Assembly: GCA_027014605.1 (NCBI GenBank)
Contig: JALWDJ010000017.1
Location: 1-48,555, forward strand
From: Campylobacteraceae bacterium
GTDB lineage: Bacteria; Campylobacterota; Campylobacteria; Campylobacterales; Sulfurovaceae
Direction of reading: 5' to 3'
DNA: 48,555 nucleotides
Shown here: positions 26,206 to 35,092 of the stretch, in pieces
Layout: every line of letters starts with the position of its first letter
How positions within the stretch are numbered: position 1 is the first letter of the stretch
Program-made: the position numbers and the translations under genes
The notes under the pieces: model-generated
Database searches by the model: none
What the model saw: only the letters and a program-made list of their open reading frames with translations
Told to the model about the DNA's origin: nothing

Positions 26206-26278
26206 GAATTTAACTATTTTTAATATCATTAAAATAAAATATACTATAATACATAATTACCTAAACAAGGAGAAAAAA

Positions 26279-26680
26279 GTGAAACTACTCAAGTGGAAAG
26301 ATGAGTACTCTATGAATGAGGAGAATATCGATAAACAACATAAAAGTTTATTTAAGTTATCTAATGAGATATATGATTTAGTAGAAAAGGGAATAGATGA
26401 TTATGAACATTTTAGAAAACTATTTTTGGCACTTAATGATTATGGAATAGAACACTTTTTATATGAAGAGATGTATATGCAAGAGCAAGGATATCCAGAT
26501 TTAAAAGAGCATATAAGACAGCATAATGAGTTTTCTAATAAATTAAAAGATTTATGTATAGGTATAGATAAAGAGACTCATATAAGAGAGATAGGTGAAT
26601 TTGTATCTACTTGGTTAGTTGAACATGTATTAAATGAAGATATGGAATATAAAGAGTTTGTTGAAAATAGAACAAAATAG
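26279..26680 (+). CDS. Bacteriohemerythrin
   Basis: Single-domain O2-binding di-iron protein. With the GTG start at 26279, behind AAGGAG, the protein is 133 residues and all ligands match the family: His21, His59, Glu63, His78, His82, His116 and Asp121. A longer reading frame from 26186 adds 31 unconserved residues that I reject. Likely roles are O2 storage or delivery to an oxygen-dependent enzyme in a microaerophile. It ends in a strong shared terminator with the TerB-like gene. Confidence 0.93.
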   Translation: MKLLKWKDEYSMNEENIDKQHKSLFKLSNEIYDLVEKGIDDYEHFRKLFLALNDYGIEHFLYEEMYMQEQGYPDLKEHIRQHNEFSNKLKDLCIGIDKETHIREIGEFVSTWLVEHVLNEDMEYKEFVENRTK

Positions 26681-26711
26681 ATTTTTTGCTCGAAATTATC
26701 GAGCAAAAAAT
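26681..26711. terminator. Strong bidirectional terminator
   Basis: TTTTTTGCTCGA (26682-26693) pairs with TCGAGCAAAAAA (26699-26710) around a 5-base loop, with a further closing A-T pair. T-runs on both strands flank the GC core. It serves the convergent hemerythrin and TerB-like genes; the latter's stop codon is in the loop. Confidence 0.85.
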
Positions 26712-27037
26712 GAGTGTTTAACTTTATCAAAAAATTCATAATCTTCACTTCTCATTTTACTTCTAAAAATAATATGATTTAATTGTTTTAATATACTCAT
26801 TTTTGAGTATGGCTCATTATATAATCCATTAGATATAATTGATATATGAGTATCAATATTATCACAATCTTTCTCCATAATTTCATCTAAAAGTTTTTGT
26901 GAATCTTCACTATCACAATCAAAATTCTCTTTCATAAAACGACAAAAAATGGGCTTTTCTAGAACTAAATCCTTATCATCTAGTTTAATTGCATGACAAA
27001 ACAGGGTTGCAACAGACTCTTTTAACATCTTATCCAT
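26696..27037 (-). CDS. TerB-like small protein A
   Basis: A 113-residue all-helical cytosolic protein with a clear paralogue next door at 27104. Shared features are ESVATL/RSVATL near the start, an FC-x-x-M-x-E-N-F-x-C-D core (FCRFMKENFDCD), and a KM-x-IL-K-x-LNHIIF/Y stretch. This pattern of acidic residues and helices resembles TerB/DjlA-type tellurite-resistance domains, which bind metals. An AGGAG site precedes the ATG. The function is unknown; the TerB assignment is by overall look and could be wrong. Confidence 0.65.
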   Translation of the reverse strand: MDKMLKESVATLFCHAIKLDDKDLVLEKPIFCRFMKENFDCDSEDSQKLLDEIMEKDCDNIDTHISIISNGLYNEPYSKMSILKQLNHIIFRSKMRSEDYEFFDKVKHSFFAR

Positions 27038-27103
27038 CTTAACTCCTTCCCTTGAACTGTTTACTCATATAATATCAAAATAAACATATAAAAATAATAA
27101 AAG

Positions 27104-27448
27104 TTAATCAATATCAGTGAAAAGTCTCCTTTTTATCTTCTCAAAGATACGATAATCCTCATCAGATATCTTATCAGAATAGATAATATGATTTAGCTCT
27201 TTTAATATATGCATTTTACTAATATTATCATCTTTCAAAGCTCTATCAATAATATCTATATGTTCGTCTAAATCATAATCATCAACCATAGCTGATTTTA
27301 AAAATGCTAAAGCCTCATCCCTATCACAACCAAAATTTTCACCCATTATAGAACAAAATAATGGGGCTTCTTTTTCTATATCTCTTTTATCTACCTTTAT
27401 TATATGTGCTAAAAGTGTAGCTACAGACCTCTTTATTCTCTTTTCCAT
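27104..27448 (-). CDS. TerB-like small protein B
   Basis: Paralogue of the 26696-27037 protein with 114 residues from the ATG at 27448. I choose that start over 27463 because AAGGA, seven bases upstream, lies inside the longer version. Core motifs: RSVATLLAHIIKVD, FCSIMGENFGCDRDEA, ISKMHILKELNHIIY. Cysteines in FC-x8-C-D are conserved between the two. The genes are tandem, 66 bases apart, implying a recent or maintained duplication. Confidence 0.65.
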   Translation of the reverse strand: MEKRIKRSVATLLAHIIKVDKRDIEKEAPLFCSIMGENFGCDRDEALAFLKSAMVDDYDLDEHIDIIDRALKDDNISKMHILKELNHIIYSDKISDEDYRIFEKIKRRLFTDID

Positions 27449-27500
27449 AATAATTTCCTTCATATAAAAATAATATATATAATTATAACATAATTAAATA

Positions 27501-28478
27501 TTACTTATCTAAAATTAATAATTTTTGATTATTATACTCATCATAAACAGTATATTTTGCATCTGTACTCTTAATAGTAAACTCCCTATTTGGAATAGTT
27601 GCAACCCTATATCCTAAATTAAGTCCTATTATAGGAATAGATGCTACTATTTTATATACATCTGTTTTTCCATTCTTAGGATTATTACTCAATTGAAACA
27701 ATGGCTTTTCTATATTTTTTGCCTCCATATTAAGAAGTATTTTATCTTTACCTATTCTAGCACTAATATCTGTAGATGGTATTTTATCTATACTAAAACT
27801 GTTAATAATTGTACTATTAATTATAAAAATAACTATTAAATATATAATTAGAGATGCTACTTTTTGTATCATATTTTCAACTACCAACTTGTGCATAAAC
27901 ATACTAAGTCCAACCCCTACAGAGATAACACCTAATAAAATTCTACTACTATATGTAATATCCCTTAAAAAGAGAAATACAATAGGCAAGATAAAAATAA
28001 AGAATATCTCAATAAAATACTCTAAAAGAGTTATAGAGAATATTTGTGATATTTTATCTATTTTAAAGTTTAAATTCATAAGCATTGTTATGGCAACTAA
28101 AATATAAAACCATATAAATAGAAATATATTATTAATATTACTACTAAATATAGCTAGATTTATAATCTCATCAATATCTTGTTCTGGTAATAACGTCATA
28201 ATAAATATACTATTTAATAAAATTGATAATAGTGCTATAATAAAAATTAGAGCAATAGTACCTATTTGAGTTAACATATATGGGAAAATATATCTAATAG
28301 TTGGTTGAAATATAATAAAAATACCTATACTCCAAAGTATGCTACATGATATAACCCATATAGTATTCCCCCCCGAGAGATACCATAATGTTGGTACTGT
28401 TATAATAGATAGAATAGTTGAAATTAGTAGAGTATCATAATATTGGATAGACTTTTTTAGAATTTCCTTATAAAACAT
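27501..28478 (-). CDS. Polytopic membrane protein with G7 tract, unknown function
   Basis: A 325-residue protein with six or seven membrane helices in residues 18-225 and a polar C-terminal domain (about 230-325) likely on the periplasmic side. It has a Yip1-like look but no diagnostic motif. The ATG has a good AAAGGAT site. A run of seven C on the plus strand (28368-28374) is seven G in the gene, encoding Ser35-Gly36-Gly37; a one-base slip there would truncate the protein. It is upstream of the TerB-like pair on the same strand. Confidence 0.75.
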   Translation of the reverse strand: MFYKEILKKSIQYYDTLLISTILSIITVPTLWYLSGGNTIWVISCSILWSIGIFIIFQPTIRYIFPYMLTQIGTIALIFIIALLSILLNSIFIMTLLPEQDIDEIINLAIFSSNINNIFLFIWFYILVAITMLMNLNFKIDKISQIFSITLLEYFIEIFFIFILPIVFLFLRDITYSSRILLGVISVGVGLSMFMHKLVVENMIQKVASLIIYLIVIFIINSTIINSFSIDKIPSTDISARIGKDKILLNMEAKNIEKPLFQLSNNPKNGKTDVYKIVASIPIIGLNLGYRVATIPNREFTIKSTDAKYTVYDEYNNQKLLILDK

Positions 28479-28564
28479 ATTATATCCTTTGAATTAAATA
28501 ATATTAAGCGTATTCTAATTGTAATATAAAACTATTGTCAATAAGATAAAATTATCTATTTTTT

Positions 28565-28592
28565 AAGCAATAAAGATTATATAATATTGCTT
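28565..28592 (+). promoter_or_regulatory. Inverted repeat around a TATAAT box before the PP-loop gene
   Basis: AAGCAATA (28565-28572) and TATTGCTT (28585-28592) flank a TATAAT (28580-28585), 16 bases ahead of the AAGGAG of the next gene. The arms could be a repressor site overlapping the promoter. Confidence 0.4.
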
Positions 28593-28616
28593 TTTAAAAT
28601 AAGGAGAATTAAATTT

Positions 28617-29603
28617 ATGAAAGCAATTTCACTATTTAGTGGAGGGCTTGATAGTATGATTGCTATTAAGCTTATGGTTAATCAGGGTATTGATGTAATA
28701 GCTATACATATAAAGACAGGTTTTGGTGGAACCAAAGATATAACAGATATACTTAAAAAGAGAGCTAATATGGCAGGGGCAAAGTTTAGAGTTCTTGATG
28801 TAAGAGAAGAATATATAGAAAAGATACTATTTGACCCTAAATATGGATATGGTAAAAATTTTAATCCATGTATTGACTGTCATGGATATATGTTTAGAGT
28901 TGCTAAAGGTATAATGGACGAGCTTGGAGCTTCATTTATTGTAACAGGAGAGGTTATTGGACAACGACCTATGAGTCAGAGAGCAGATGCACTTAAAAAG
29001 GTTATTAAACTAGCTGATGATATTGATGAAAAACTAATAGTAAGACCACTATCTGCTAAACTATTAGAACCAACAACTCCAGAGATAAATGGGTGGATAG
29101 ATAGAGAAAAACTATTAAATATTTCAGGTAAAAGCAGAGAGAGACAGCTAAAGTTGGCTAAAGAGTTTGGTTGGGAAGATTATGAAGCTCCTGCTGGTGG
29201 TTGTCTGCTTACAGAGGCTCACTACTCTAGTAGAATTAGAGAGTTTATAGAGCATGATAGTTTTAAAGTGGAAGATATTGATTTACTAAAATATGGACGA
29301 CACTTTAGATTACCCGATGGAGCAAAACTTGTAGTTGGAAGAGACAAAGATGATAATGAGGGACTAAAAGAGGTAAATAGTAGTAAATATAAAAGTATTA
29401 CTCTACCAATAGCAGGACCATACTCTCTAATAAGTAGAGATGCCTCTAAAGATGATATAGATTTAGGAGCAAAAATTGCTATAACATATGCAAAGAGTAA
29501 GATTGAAGAGAGCTATAGTGTAAATGTTGATAGTGAGATAGTAGTAACCTCTCCATTTGCCACTAAAAAAGAGGCTCAAAAATATTTTTTTAAAGTAGCA
29601 TAA
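28617..29603 (+). CDS. PP-loop ATPase, ThiI/MnmA-like tRNA thiolation family
   Basis: N-type ATP pyrophosphatase of 328 residues. SGGLDS (8-13) is the PP-loop, and Cys85, Cys88 (CIDCH) and Cys196 (GGCLL) are the likely sulfur-relay or cluster residues. GEVIGQRPMSQR is typical of a group annotated as ThiI- or MnmA-like. The start is set at 28617, not 28587, by the AAGGAG site and the family N-terminus MKAISLFSGG. It lacks the THUMP domain of true ThiI, so the target tRNA position is unknown. addA follows 3 bases later. Confidence 0.82.
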   Translation: MKAISLFSGGLDSMIAIKLMVNQGIDVIAIHIKTGFGGTKDITDILKKRANMAGAKFRVLDVREEYIEKILFDPKYGYGKNFNPCIDCHGYMFRVAKGIMDELGASFIVTGEVIGQRPMSQRADALKKVIKLADDIDEKLIVRPLSAKLLEPTTPEINGWIDREKLLNISGKSRERQLKLAKEFGWEDYEAPAGGCLLTEAHYSSRIREFIEHDSFKVEDIDLLKYGRHFRLPDGAKLVVGRDKDDNEGLKEVNSSKYKSITLPIAGPYSLISRDASKDDIDLGAKIAITYAKSKIEESYSVNVDSEIVVTSPFATKKEAQKYFFKVA

Positions 29604-29606
29604 CTT

Positions 29607-32330
29607 ATGAAAAAAGAGTTTTCACCTCATCTAGCATATCTAGCAAGTGCAGGGAGTGGTAAAACATTTGCACTTACTCGTAGATATATATCTCTACTCT
29701 TTTTAGATGTAGAACCTTCTACAATCCTAACAGCCACATTTACAAATAAGGCTGCATTGGAGATGAAGCACAGAATTATAAACTCTCTTATTAATCTAGC
29801 AGATAATAATCTATTTTTAGATGAGGTATCCAAAGAGACAGGATTAAGTAGAGAAGAGATTTTAAAAAAACAGCCAGAGATTTTAGATAGATTTCTATCT
29901 AGTCCAAAGTTTATAGTAACACTAGATAGCTTTTTTGTATCTATTCTTCGCTCTGCTTCACTCTATATAGGTTTAGAGCCAGATTTTTTAACAAAAGAGA
30001 TAGATATAAAATATAAAGAGAGTATCTTTTTAGAAGAGATAAAAAATAATTCTCTTTTAAACTCATTAGTAAGAGTTGTAATAGATATTGAAGATAGAAG
30101 ATTTCTAAAACTATTTGAGCTTATGCAGAACTTCTATAAGATAGAGCCATTACTCCCTAAAAATAGATATAAAATAGAGAACTTATCAGAGTTAGAGGAT
30201 AAGATAGAGTCTAAAAGAGAGCTTTTATTAGATTTAGTTGTAGAGAGTGGAGCATCAAAAAGAGCTATAAATAATTTTAAAAAGATTGATATTAAAGAGT
30301 TTTTTAAAAAGAGTCTATTTTCAAAGAGTTCTCTACTAGAGCATAGAGACTATAGAAAATATGCAGAGAAAAATCCTCAAATTGAAGATGAGTTTTTAGA
30401 GTTAAAAGAGCTATTAAGAGAGTGGGCAGATAAAAGAGAGAGTATAGTATTATATAATCTATTTAAGATATTTGATTATTATAAAAATGCCAATATCTTA
30501 ACAGCTAAAAGCTTAGGAGTTTTAAGTTTTGATGACCTTAGCTACTTTACTCATCGTCTATTAAGTGGAATTGATAGAGATTTTCTCTATTTTAAGATGG
30601 ATAGTCACTTTAAACATATACTGCTTGATGAGTTTCAAGATACATCAATCATACAATTTTTACTTCTAAAGCCTATTATAGATGAGATTTTTTCAGGCAA
30701 TAGTGAGTTTAGAACACTCTTCTATGTAGGCGATACAAAACAGTCTCTATACCGTTTTAGAGGTGGAGTTGAGGAGCTATTTAATCTAGTATCTCAACAA
30801 TATAGTATTCCTATAAAACAGATGGATATAAACTATAGAAGCTCAAAAGTAGTTGTAGAGCAGGTTAATAGATGGTTTGAGAGAAGTATGGAGGGGTATT
30901 TTCCTCAAAAATATAGAGATGATGCAAAAGAGGGGTTTGTAGAGGTTAGCCAGAGTGATAATCTAATTGAAGAGGTATTAAAAAAGGTAGAGTTTTTTTT
31001 AGACAATGGAGTTGATTTATCTGATATTGCAATTTTAGTCTCAACCAATAGAGATGGAGCAACTATTCAAGAGGCACTATATAAGAGTGGATATGATAGC
31101 AGACTAAAGACATCAAGCTCACTAAAATATATCCCTAAAATCGCATCTATTGTAGCTATGGTTGAGTATCTATATGATAATAATAGGCTTGATGCTATGG
31201 CTCTTTTAGAGCAGATAGGAAAAGATTTAGAGGATATTAATTTAGATTGGTTCAATCCATATATGCAACCTATAGAGGTTATCCATAGAGTTATATCAGA
31301 TTTTGGATATTTTGATAGTGATTTAAATATATTAAAGCTTTTAGAGTTTGCAAGTAGCTACTCAAATATTCAGATATTTATTGAGGAGTTTAAACTATCC
31401 AATATAGAGGTGGCATCTAGTTCAAAACATGGGATTATGATAATGACAATTCATGGCTCTAAAGGGTTGGAGTTTCCACATCTAATAGTATTAGACAAAC
31501 TAAAAGGTAATGCTCCAGATAATTCAGCACTTATATATGATTATGATGAGTATCTAAATATAAAGAGAGTATATTATAAGATGAGTAAAAGAGAGAATTT
31601 TGATGAACACTATAGAACTCTTATTGAAAAACAGAAAATATTATCTAAAAAAGATAAGTTAAATATCCTATATGTAGCTCTTACTCGTGCAGTTGAGAGT
31701 ATGATAATTATTAGAAAACCAAAAGGCTCTATATTTGATGATATTGGACTTACGCCCATAAAGGTTGGAAAGTTAGATATTGTAAAAAAATCAAAACCTA
31801 AAAGAGAGAAGATAAAAATAGATATTAGATTAGAAAACTATGGAACTCAAGAGCTTACTAATAGAGATGAAAAGATAGAAGATAAAAAGGCAATAAACTT
31901 TGGTATAGCTATGCACTACACCTTAGAGATGTTAAGAGATTTTACCTCATCAAGTCTAAAAGATGCAATAGAGGCTACTAAAAATAGATATGGTTTAGAT
32001 TTAACTAATGATGAGTTTATAGACATAGAAAATAGAGTAGATAGCCTAATATCTAATAGCAGTTTTAAAAAAATATTAGATGGTGCAGTAGATATAACAA
32101 AAGAGCAATCCATTAGTTTTAATGGAAAAGTAAAACAGATAGATTTACTTATAGAATATAGTGATAGATATTTAGTAATAGATTATAAAAGCTCTAAAAA
32201 GTCTAATCTACAACATAAATCACAAGTTAGAGGCTATATAAAAGCTATTAAATCTATAACTAAAAAGCAGACAGATGGAGTAATTATATATCTTTTAAAA
32301 GATAAGATAGAGATTGATAAAATTAATTAG
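29607..32330 (+). CDS. addA: AddA/RecB-like helicase-nuclease
   Basis: UvrD-superfamily 3'-5' DNA helicase joined to a RecB-family nuclease, for double-strand break repair. Walker A ASAGSGKT (13-20), TATFTNKAALEM, LLDEFQDTS, YVGDTKQSLYRFRGG, MTIHGSKGLEFPH and LYVALTRA are helicase motifs. The C-terminal QIDLLIEYSDRYLVIDYKSS carries the D-DYK nuclease signature. At 907 residues it is slightly short for AddA but normal for Campylobacterota. The partner AddB is not adjacent. It is followed after 9 bases by the polysaccharide locus. Confidence 0.88.
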   Translation: MKKEFSPHLAYLASAGSGKTFALTRRYISLLFLDVEPSTILTATFTNKAALEMKHRIINSLINLADNNLFLDEVSKETGLSREEILKKQPEILDRFLSSPKFIVTLDSFFVSILRSASLYIGLEPDFLTKEIDIKYKESIFLEEIKNNSLLNSLVRVVIDIEDRRFLKLFELMQNFYKIEPLLPKNRYKIENLSELEDKIESKRELLLDLVVESGASKRAINNFKKIDIKEFFKKSLFSKSSLLEHRDYRKYAEKNPQIEDEFLELKELLREWADKRESIVLYNLFKIFDYYKNANILTAKSLGVLSFDDLSYFTHRLLSGIDRDFLYFKMDSHFKHILLDEFQDTSIIQFLLLKPIIDEIFSGNSEFRTLFYVGDTKQSLYRFRGGVEELFNLVSQQYSIPIKQMDINYRSSKVVVEQVNRWFERSMEGYFPQKYRDDAKEGFVEVSQSDNLIEEVLKKVEFFLDNGVDLSDIAILVSTNRDGATIQEALYKSGYDSRLKTSSSLKYIPKIASIVAMVEYLYDNNRLDAMALLEQIGKDLEDINLDWFNPYMQPIEVIHRVISDFGYFDSDLNILKLLEFASSYSNIQIFIEEFKLSNIEVASSSKHGIMIMTIHGSKGLEFPHLIVLDKLKGNAPDNSALIYDYDEYLNIKRVYYKMSKRENFDEHYRTLIEKQKILSKKDKLNILYVALTRAVESMIIIRKPKGSIFDDIGLTPIKVGKLDIVKKSKPKREKIKIDIRLENYGTQELTNRDEKIEDKKAINFGIAMHYTLEMLRDFTSSSLKDAIEATKNRYGLDLTNDEFIDIENRVDSLISNSSFKKILDGAVDITKEQSISFNGKVKQIDLLIEYSDRYLVIDYKSSKKSNLQHKSQVRGYIKAIKSITKKQTDGVIIYLLKDKIEIDKIN

Positions 32331-32339
32331 GAGAGAGAT

Positions 32340-33632
32340 ATGAGATTAGAGTTTTTATCATATATTTTAGATAAAGAGACACCAACCTATGGAGATAGGG
32401 AGAGATTTAATCAGTTTAAAAAAAGTAGTATTAGTAGTGGAGATATAGCAAACAATACATCTATAGAGACTACAACACATATAAGCACACATATAGATAT
32501 GCCATATCACTTCTATGAAGAGGGTAAGAGTATAGAGGATTATCCAGCATCTTTTTGGCATTTTAGTAGAAGAGAGATACTATATATTGAGTTAAAAGCT
32601 AAAGATTTAATAGTAAAAGATGAGTTAATATCTAAACTAAAAGAGATTAAAAATCGCCATAGATATAAGATTTTAATAGTTAAAACTAATATATGTGCTA
32701 TTAGAGGAGAGAGAAAATTTTGGGCTAAAAATTATGGTTTCTCTCCAGATATATATGATTATCTAATAAAATATTTTCCTAATATTAAAATATTTGGTTT
32801 TGATAGTATATCTGTATCTAGTTTTGCAAATAGAGCTATTGGAAGAGAGGCACATAAGAGATTTTTAAATCCTAAAAGAGAGATTTTACTATTAGAGGAT
32901 ATGAACTTATGCAGATTAGATAGAAACAGAAAAATTAAAGAGCTTACTATAGCACCACTTAGAATAAAAAAGAGTGACGGCATTCCCTGCTCTATTATTG
33001 CTAAGATAAAGATACCAAAAGTTAAAAATATACTTTGGGATTTTGATGGTGTAATTTTCAATAGTATGAAGATTAAAAATGATGGATTTTTAGAGCTATT
33101 TAAGGGACATAAGCAGGAGGATTTAGAGAAGTTTAGAGAGTATAATTATATAAGTGGTGGAGTTCCTAGATTTGATAAAATTAGATATTTCTACAATACT
33201 ATTATAAAAGAGGATATAAGTGATGATGAGGTTAAGAGATTAGCAGATAAGTTTTCTACTATTATTCAAAATAGACTATTTTTAAGAGAAAATCTAATAT
33301 CTGATACTATAGAATTTATTAAAAGAGAGTATAAAAATTATAATTTTCACATAACTTCAGGTGCAGAGCATAATGAGTTAAATAGATTGTGTAGAGAGTT
33401 TAATCTATCTAAATATTTTATCTCTATTGAGGGGAGTCCTACAAAAAAAAGTATTTTAATTAAAAATATTTTAAAAAATTATGAATATAGGGAAAAAGAT
33501 ACAATCTTAATTGGAGATGCCATTACAGACTACTATAGTACTTATGATAATGGAATTGGTTTCTATGGTTATAATAACCCTAAGTTAAAAAACTTCCTCT
33601 ATATTGAGAGTTTTAAGGATTTTAAAATTTGA
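32340..33632 (+). CDS. Cyclase (formamidase-like) / HAD phosphatase fusion
   Basis: Residues 1-225 are a metal-dependent cyclase/kynurenine-formamidase fold: the HxxTHxDxPxH signature reads His47, His51, Asp53, His57, with Glu186 in LLEDMNL and the closing PLRIKKSDGIPCSIIAKI strand. Residues 228-430 are a HAD hydrolase, with the nucleophile in WDFDGVIFNS (Asp234, Asp236) and IGDAITDYYS near the C-terminus. Both halves look intact. It opens the CDP-sugar locus and overlaps the glycosyltransferase by 4 bases. I infer hydrolysis of a formyl amide or ester plus a dephosphorylation on a sugar precursor; the substrate is unknown. Confidence 0.8.
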   Translation: MRLEFLSYILDKETPTYGDRERFNQFKKSSISSGDIANNTSIETTTHISTHIDMPYHFYEEGKSIEDYPASFWHFSRREILYIELKAKDLIVKDELISKLKEIKNRHRYKILIVKTNICAIRGERKFWAKNYGFSPDIYDYLIKYFPNIKIFGFDSISVSSFANRAIGREAHKRFLNPKREILLLEDMNLCRLDRNRKIKELTIAPLRIKKSDGIPCSIIAKIKIPKVKNILWDFDGVIFNSMKIKNDGFLELFKGHKQEDLEKFREYNYISGGVPRFDKIRYFYNTIIKEDISDDEVKRLADKFSTIIQNRLFLRENLISDTIEFIKREYKNYNFHITSGAEHNELNRLCREFNLSKYFISIEGSPTKKSILIKNILKNYEYREKDTILIGDAITDYYSTYDNGIGFYGYNNPKLKNFLYIESFKDFKI

Positions 33633-35089
33633 GAGAGTTAGATAAAGCTTTTAAAATTAAAAAAGAGGAGTTTTTAGACTATATTAGAGATATAAAAAGA
33701 AAATCAATATGGGATATATATACAATCTCTAATGTAACTCTTATATCAAATCCATATATTACAGACTTTCCAAAAAACTTTTTTTTAAATAAAAAGAGTA
33801 GTAAATATTTTATAAAAAGTCTATTTAAGTTCTATATAAAGCAGTTTTATCTATTTAACTCATATCTAATTAGCTTTTTTCTATATAAGATATATTATAA
33901 AAAGAGAAACTTAGATTTTAAAAACTCAACTCTTATAGATATTTTTTTTCTAATAGATAATATAAATAGAGATGGAGAGTTTAGAGAGAACTACTTTAGA
34001 GGCTTATATCCATATTTAAATAACTATATCTTTCTACCTAGACTATATGGAGCAAATAGAAATCCATTTAAACTTATAGAGTTTTTTAAAATTATATCAA
34101 AAGATAGTAGGAGTTTTCTATTTGAGTTTGAACTGCTTAAATTTAGAGATTTTATAAAGATAGTAAAATTAATAACTCTATATCCATTTAAAACTCTAAG
34201 ACTCTATAGGGATAATGATATTTTCAATAGTTCACTTATAGCAGATATAGAAAAACAGCAATTTGAAGCCTTTAGTAGATATATTTTAGGTAAAAATACT
34301 GCTAAATTAGATGGAGTTAAAAAAATATTCTCATGGAGTGAATTTCAGACTATTGAGAGGAGTTTTAATTATGGAGTTAGAAAGATGGATAGCAATATTA
34401 AGATATATGCCTCTCAACTATATCTTAACTATGAGACATATCTAAACTCATATATAGATGATATTGATTTTGATATGTTATCATCTCCTCACTTTGTTTT
34501 AGTAAATGGAAAATATTATCTTAAAGAGAGAAAAAAGGTTAAATATAGAGTTGGAGTCTCTTTTAGATATGCAGAGATATTTAAATTTAAAAGAGAAAAA
34601 GAGGGAAATGCTACTCTACTATTAGGTTCATATATTTTAGATGATACAAAATATATGTTATTTATGGTAAGCAAATTTAAAAATGTGTTATTTAAGAGCC
34701 ATCCAGCCGTTAATATTGCCTATTTTAAGGGCATAAAGGATAATATTAAGATTGTAGATAGTAATATATATGAGCTATTTTATAGAGCTAATTTAGTAAT
34801 ATCAACAGCATCAGGCACAGCAGTTGAGGCTGTAAGCTGTGAACTTAGTGTTATTATTATAGCAAGTAGAGATAATCTAACTTCAAATCCTTTAGTTGAC
34901 TACGGTAGAGGTGAAATTTGGGATATAGCTTTTAATAGAGATGAAATAGATAGCATCTATAATAGTTTAATAGAATATAGAAATAAAAATAGAGATAAGA
35001 TAGTTAAAATAGCTAAATGGTATAGAGATAATTTTTTTATAGAGCCAAAGAGAGAGAATATTATAAGAGCATTTGATTTAGGAGATTAG
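33629..35089 (+). CDS. Surface-carbohydrate glycosyltransferase (LIC13510/TIGR04326-like)
   Basis: A 486-residue protein, Lys/Tyr/Phe-rich, resembling O-antigen proteins of the LIC13510 type with a GT-B-like C-terminal half. SHPAVN and ELFYRANLVISTASGTAVEAVSC (visible in pieces at about 363-412) match the nucleotide-sugar end of GT-B folds. There is no signal peptide; a hydrophobic stretch (YLFNSYLISFFLYKIYY) near residue 75 may associate with the membrane. The TTG start overlaps the previous gene by 4 bases, and rfbF follows after 3. Donor and acceptor are not known. Confidence 0.65.
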   Translation: MRELDKAFKIKKEEFLDYIRDIKRKSIWDIYTISNVTLISNPYITDFPKNFFLNKKSSKYFIKSLFKFYIKQFYLFNSYLISFFLYKIYYKKRNLDFKNSTLIDIFFLIDNINRDGEFRENYFRGLYPYLNNYIFLPRLYGANRNPFKLIEFFKIISKDSRSFLFEFELLKFRDFIKIVKLITLYPFKTLRLYRDNDIFNSSLIADIEKQQFEAFSRYILGKNTAKLDGVKKIFSWSEFQTIERSFNYGVRKMDSNIKIYASQLYLNYETYLNSYIDDIDFDMLSSPHFVLVNGKYYLKERKKVKYRVGVSFRYAEIFKFKREKEGNATLLLGSYILDDTKYMLFMVSKFKNVLFKSHPAVNIAYFKGIKDNIKIVDSNIYELFYRANLVISTASGTAVEAVSCELSVIIIASRDNLTSNPLVDYGRGEIWDIAFNRDEIDSIYNSLIEYRNKNRDKIVKIAKWYRDNFFIEPKRENIIRAFDLGD

Positions 35090-35092
35090 AGT

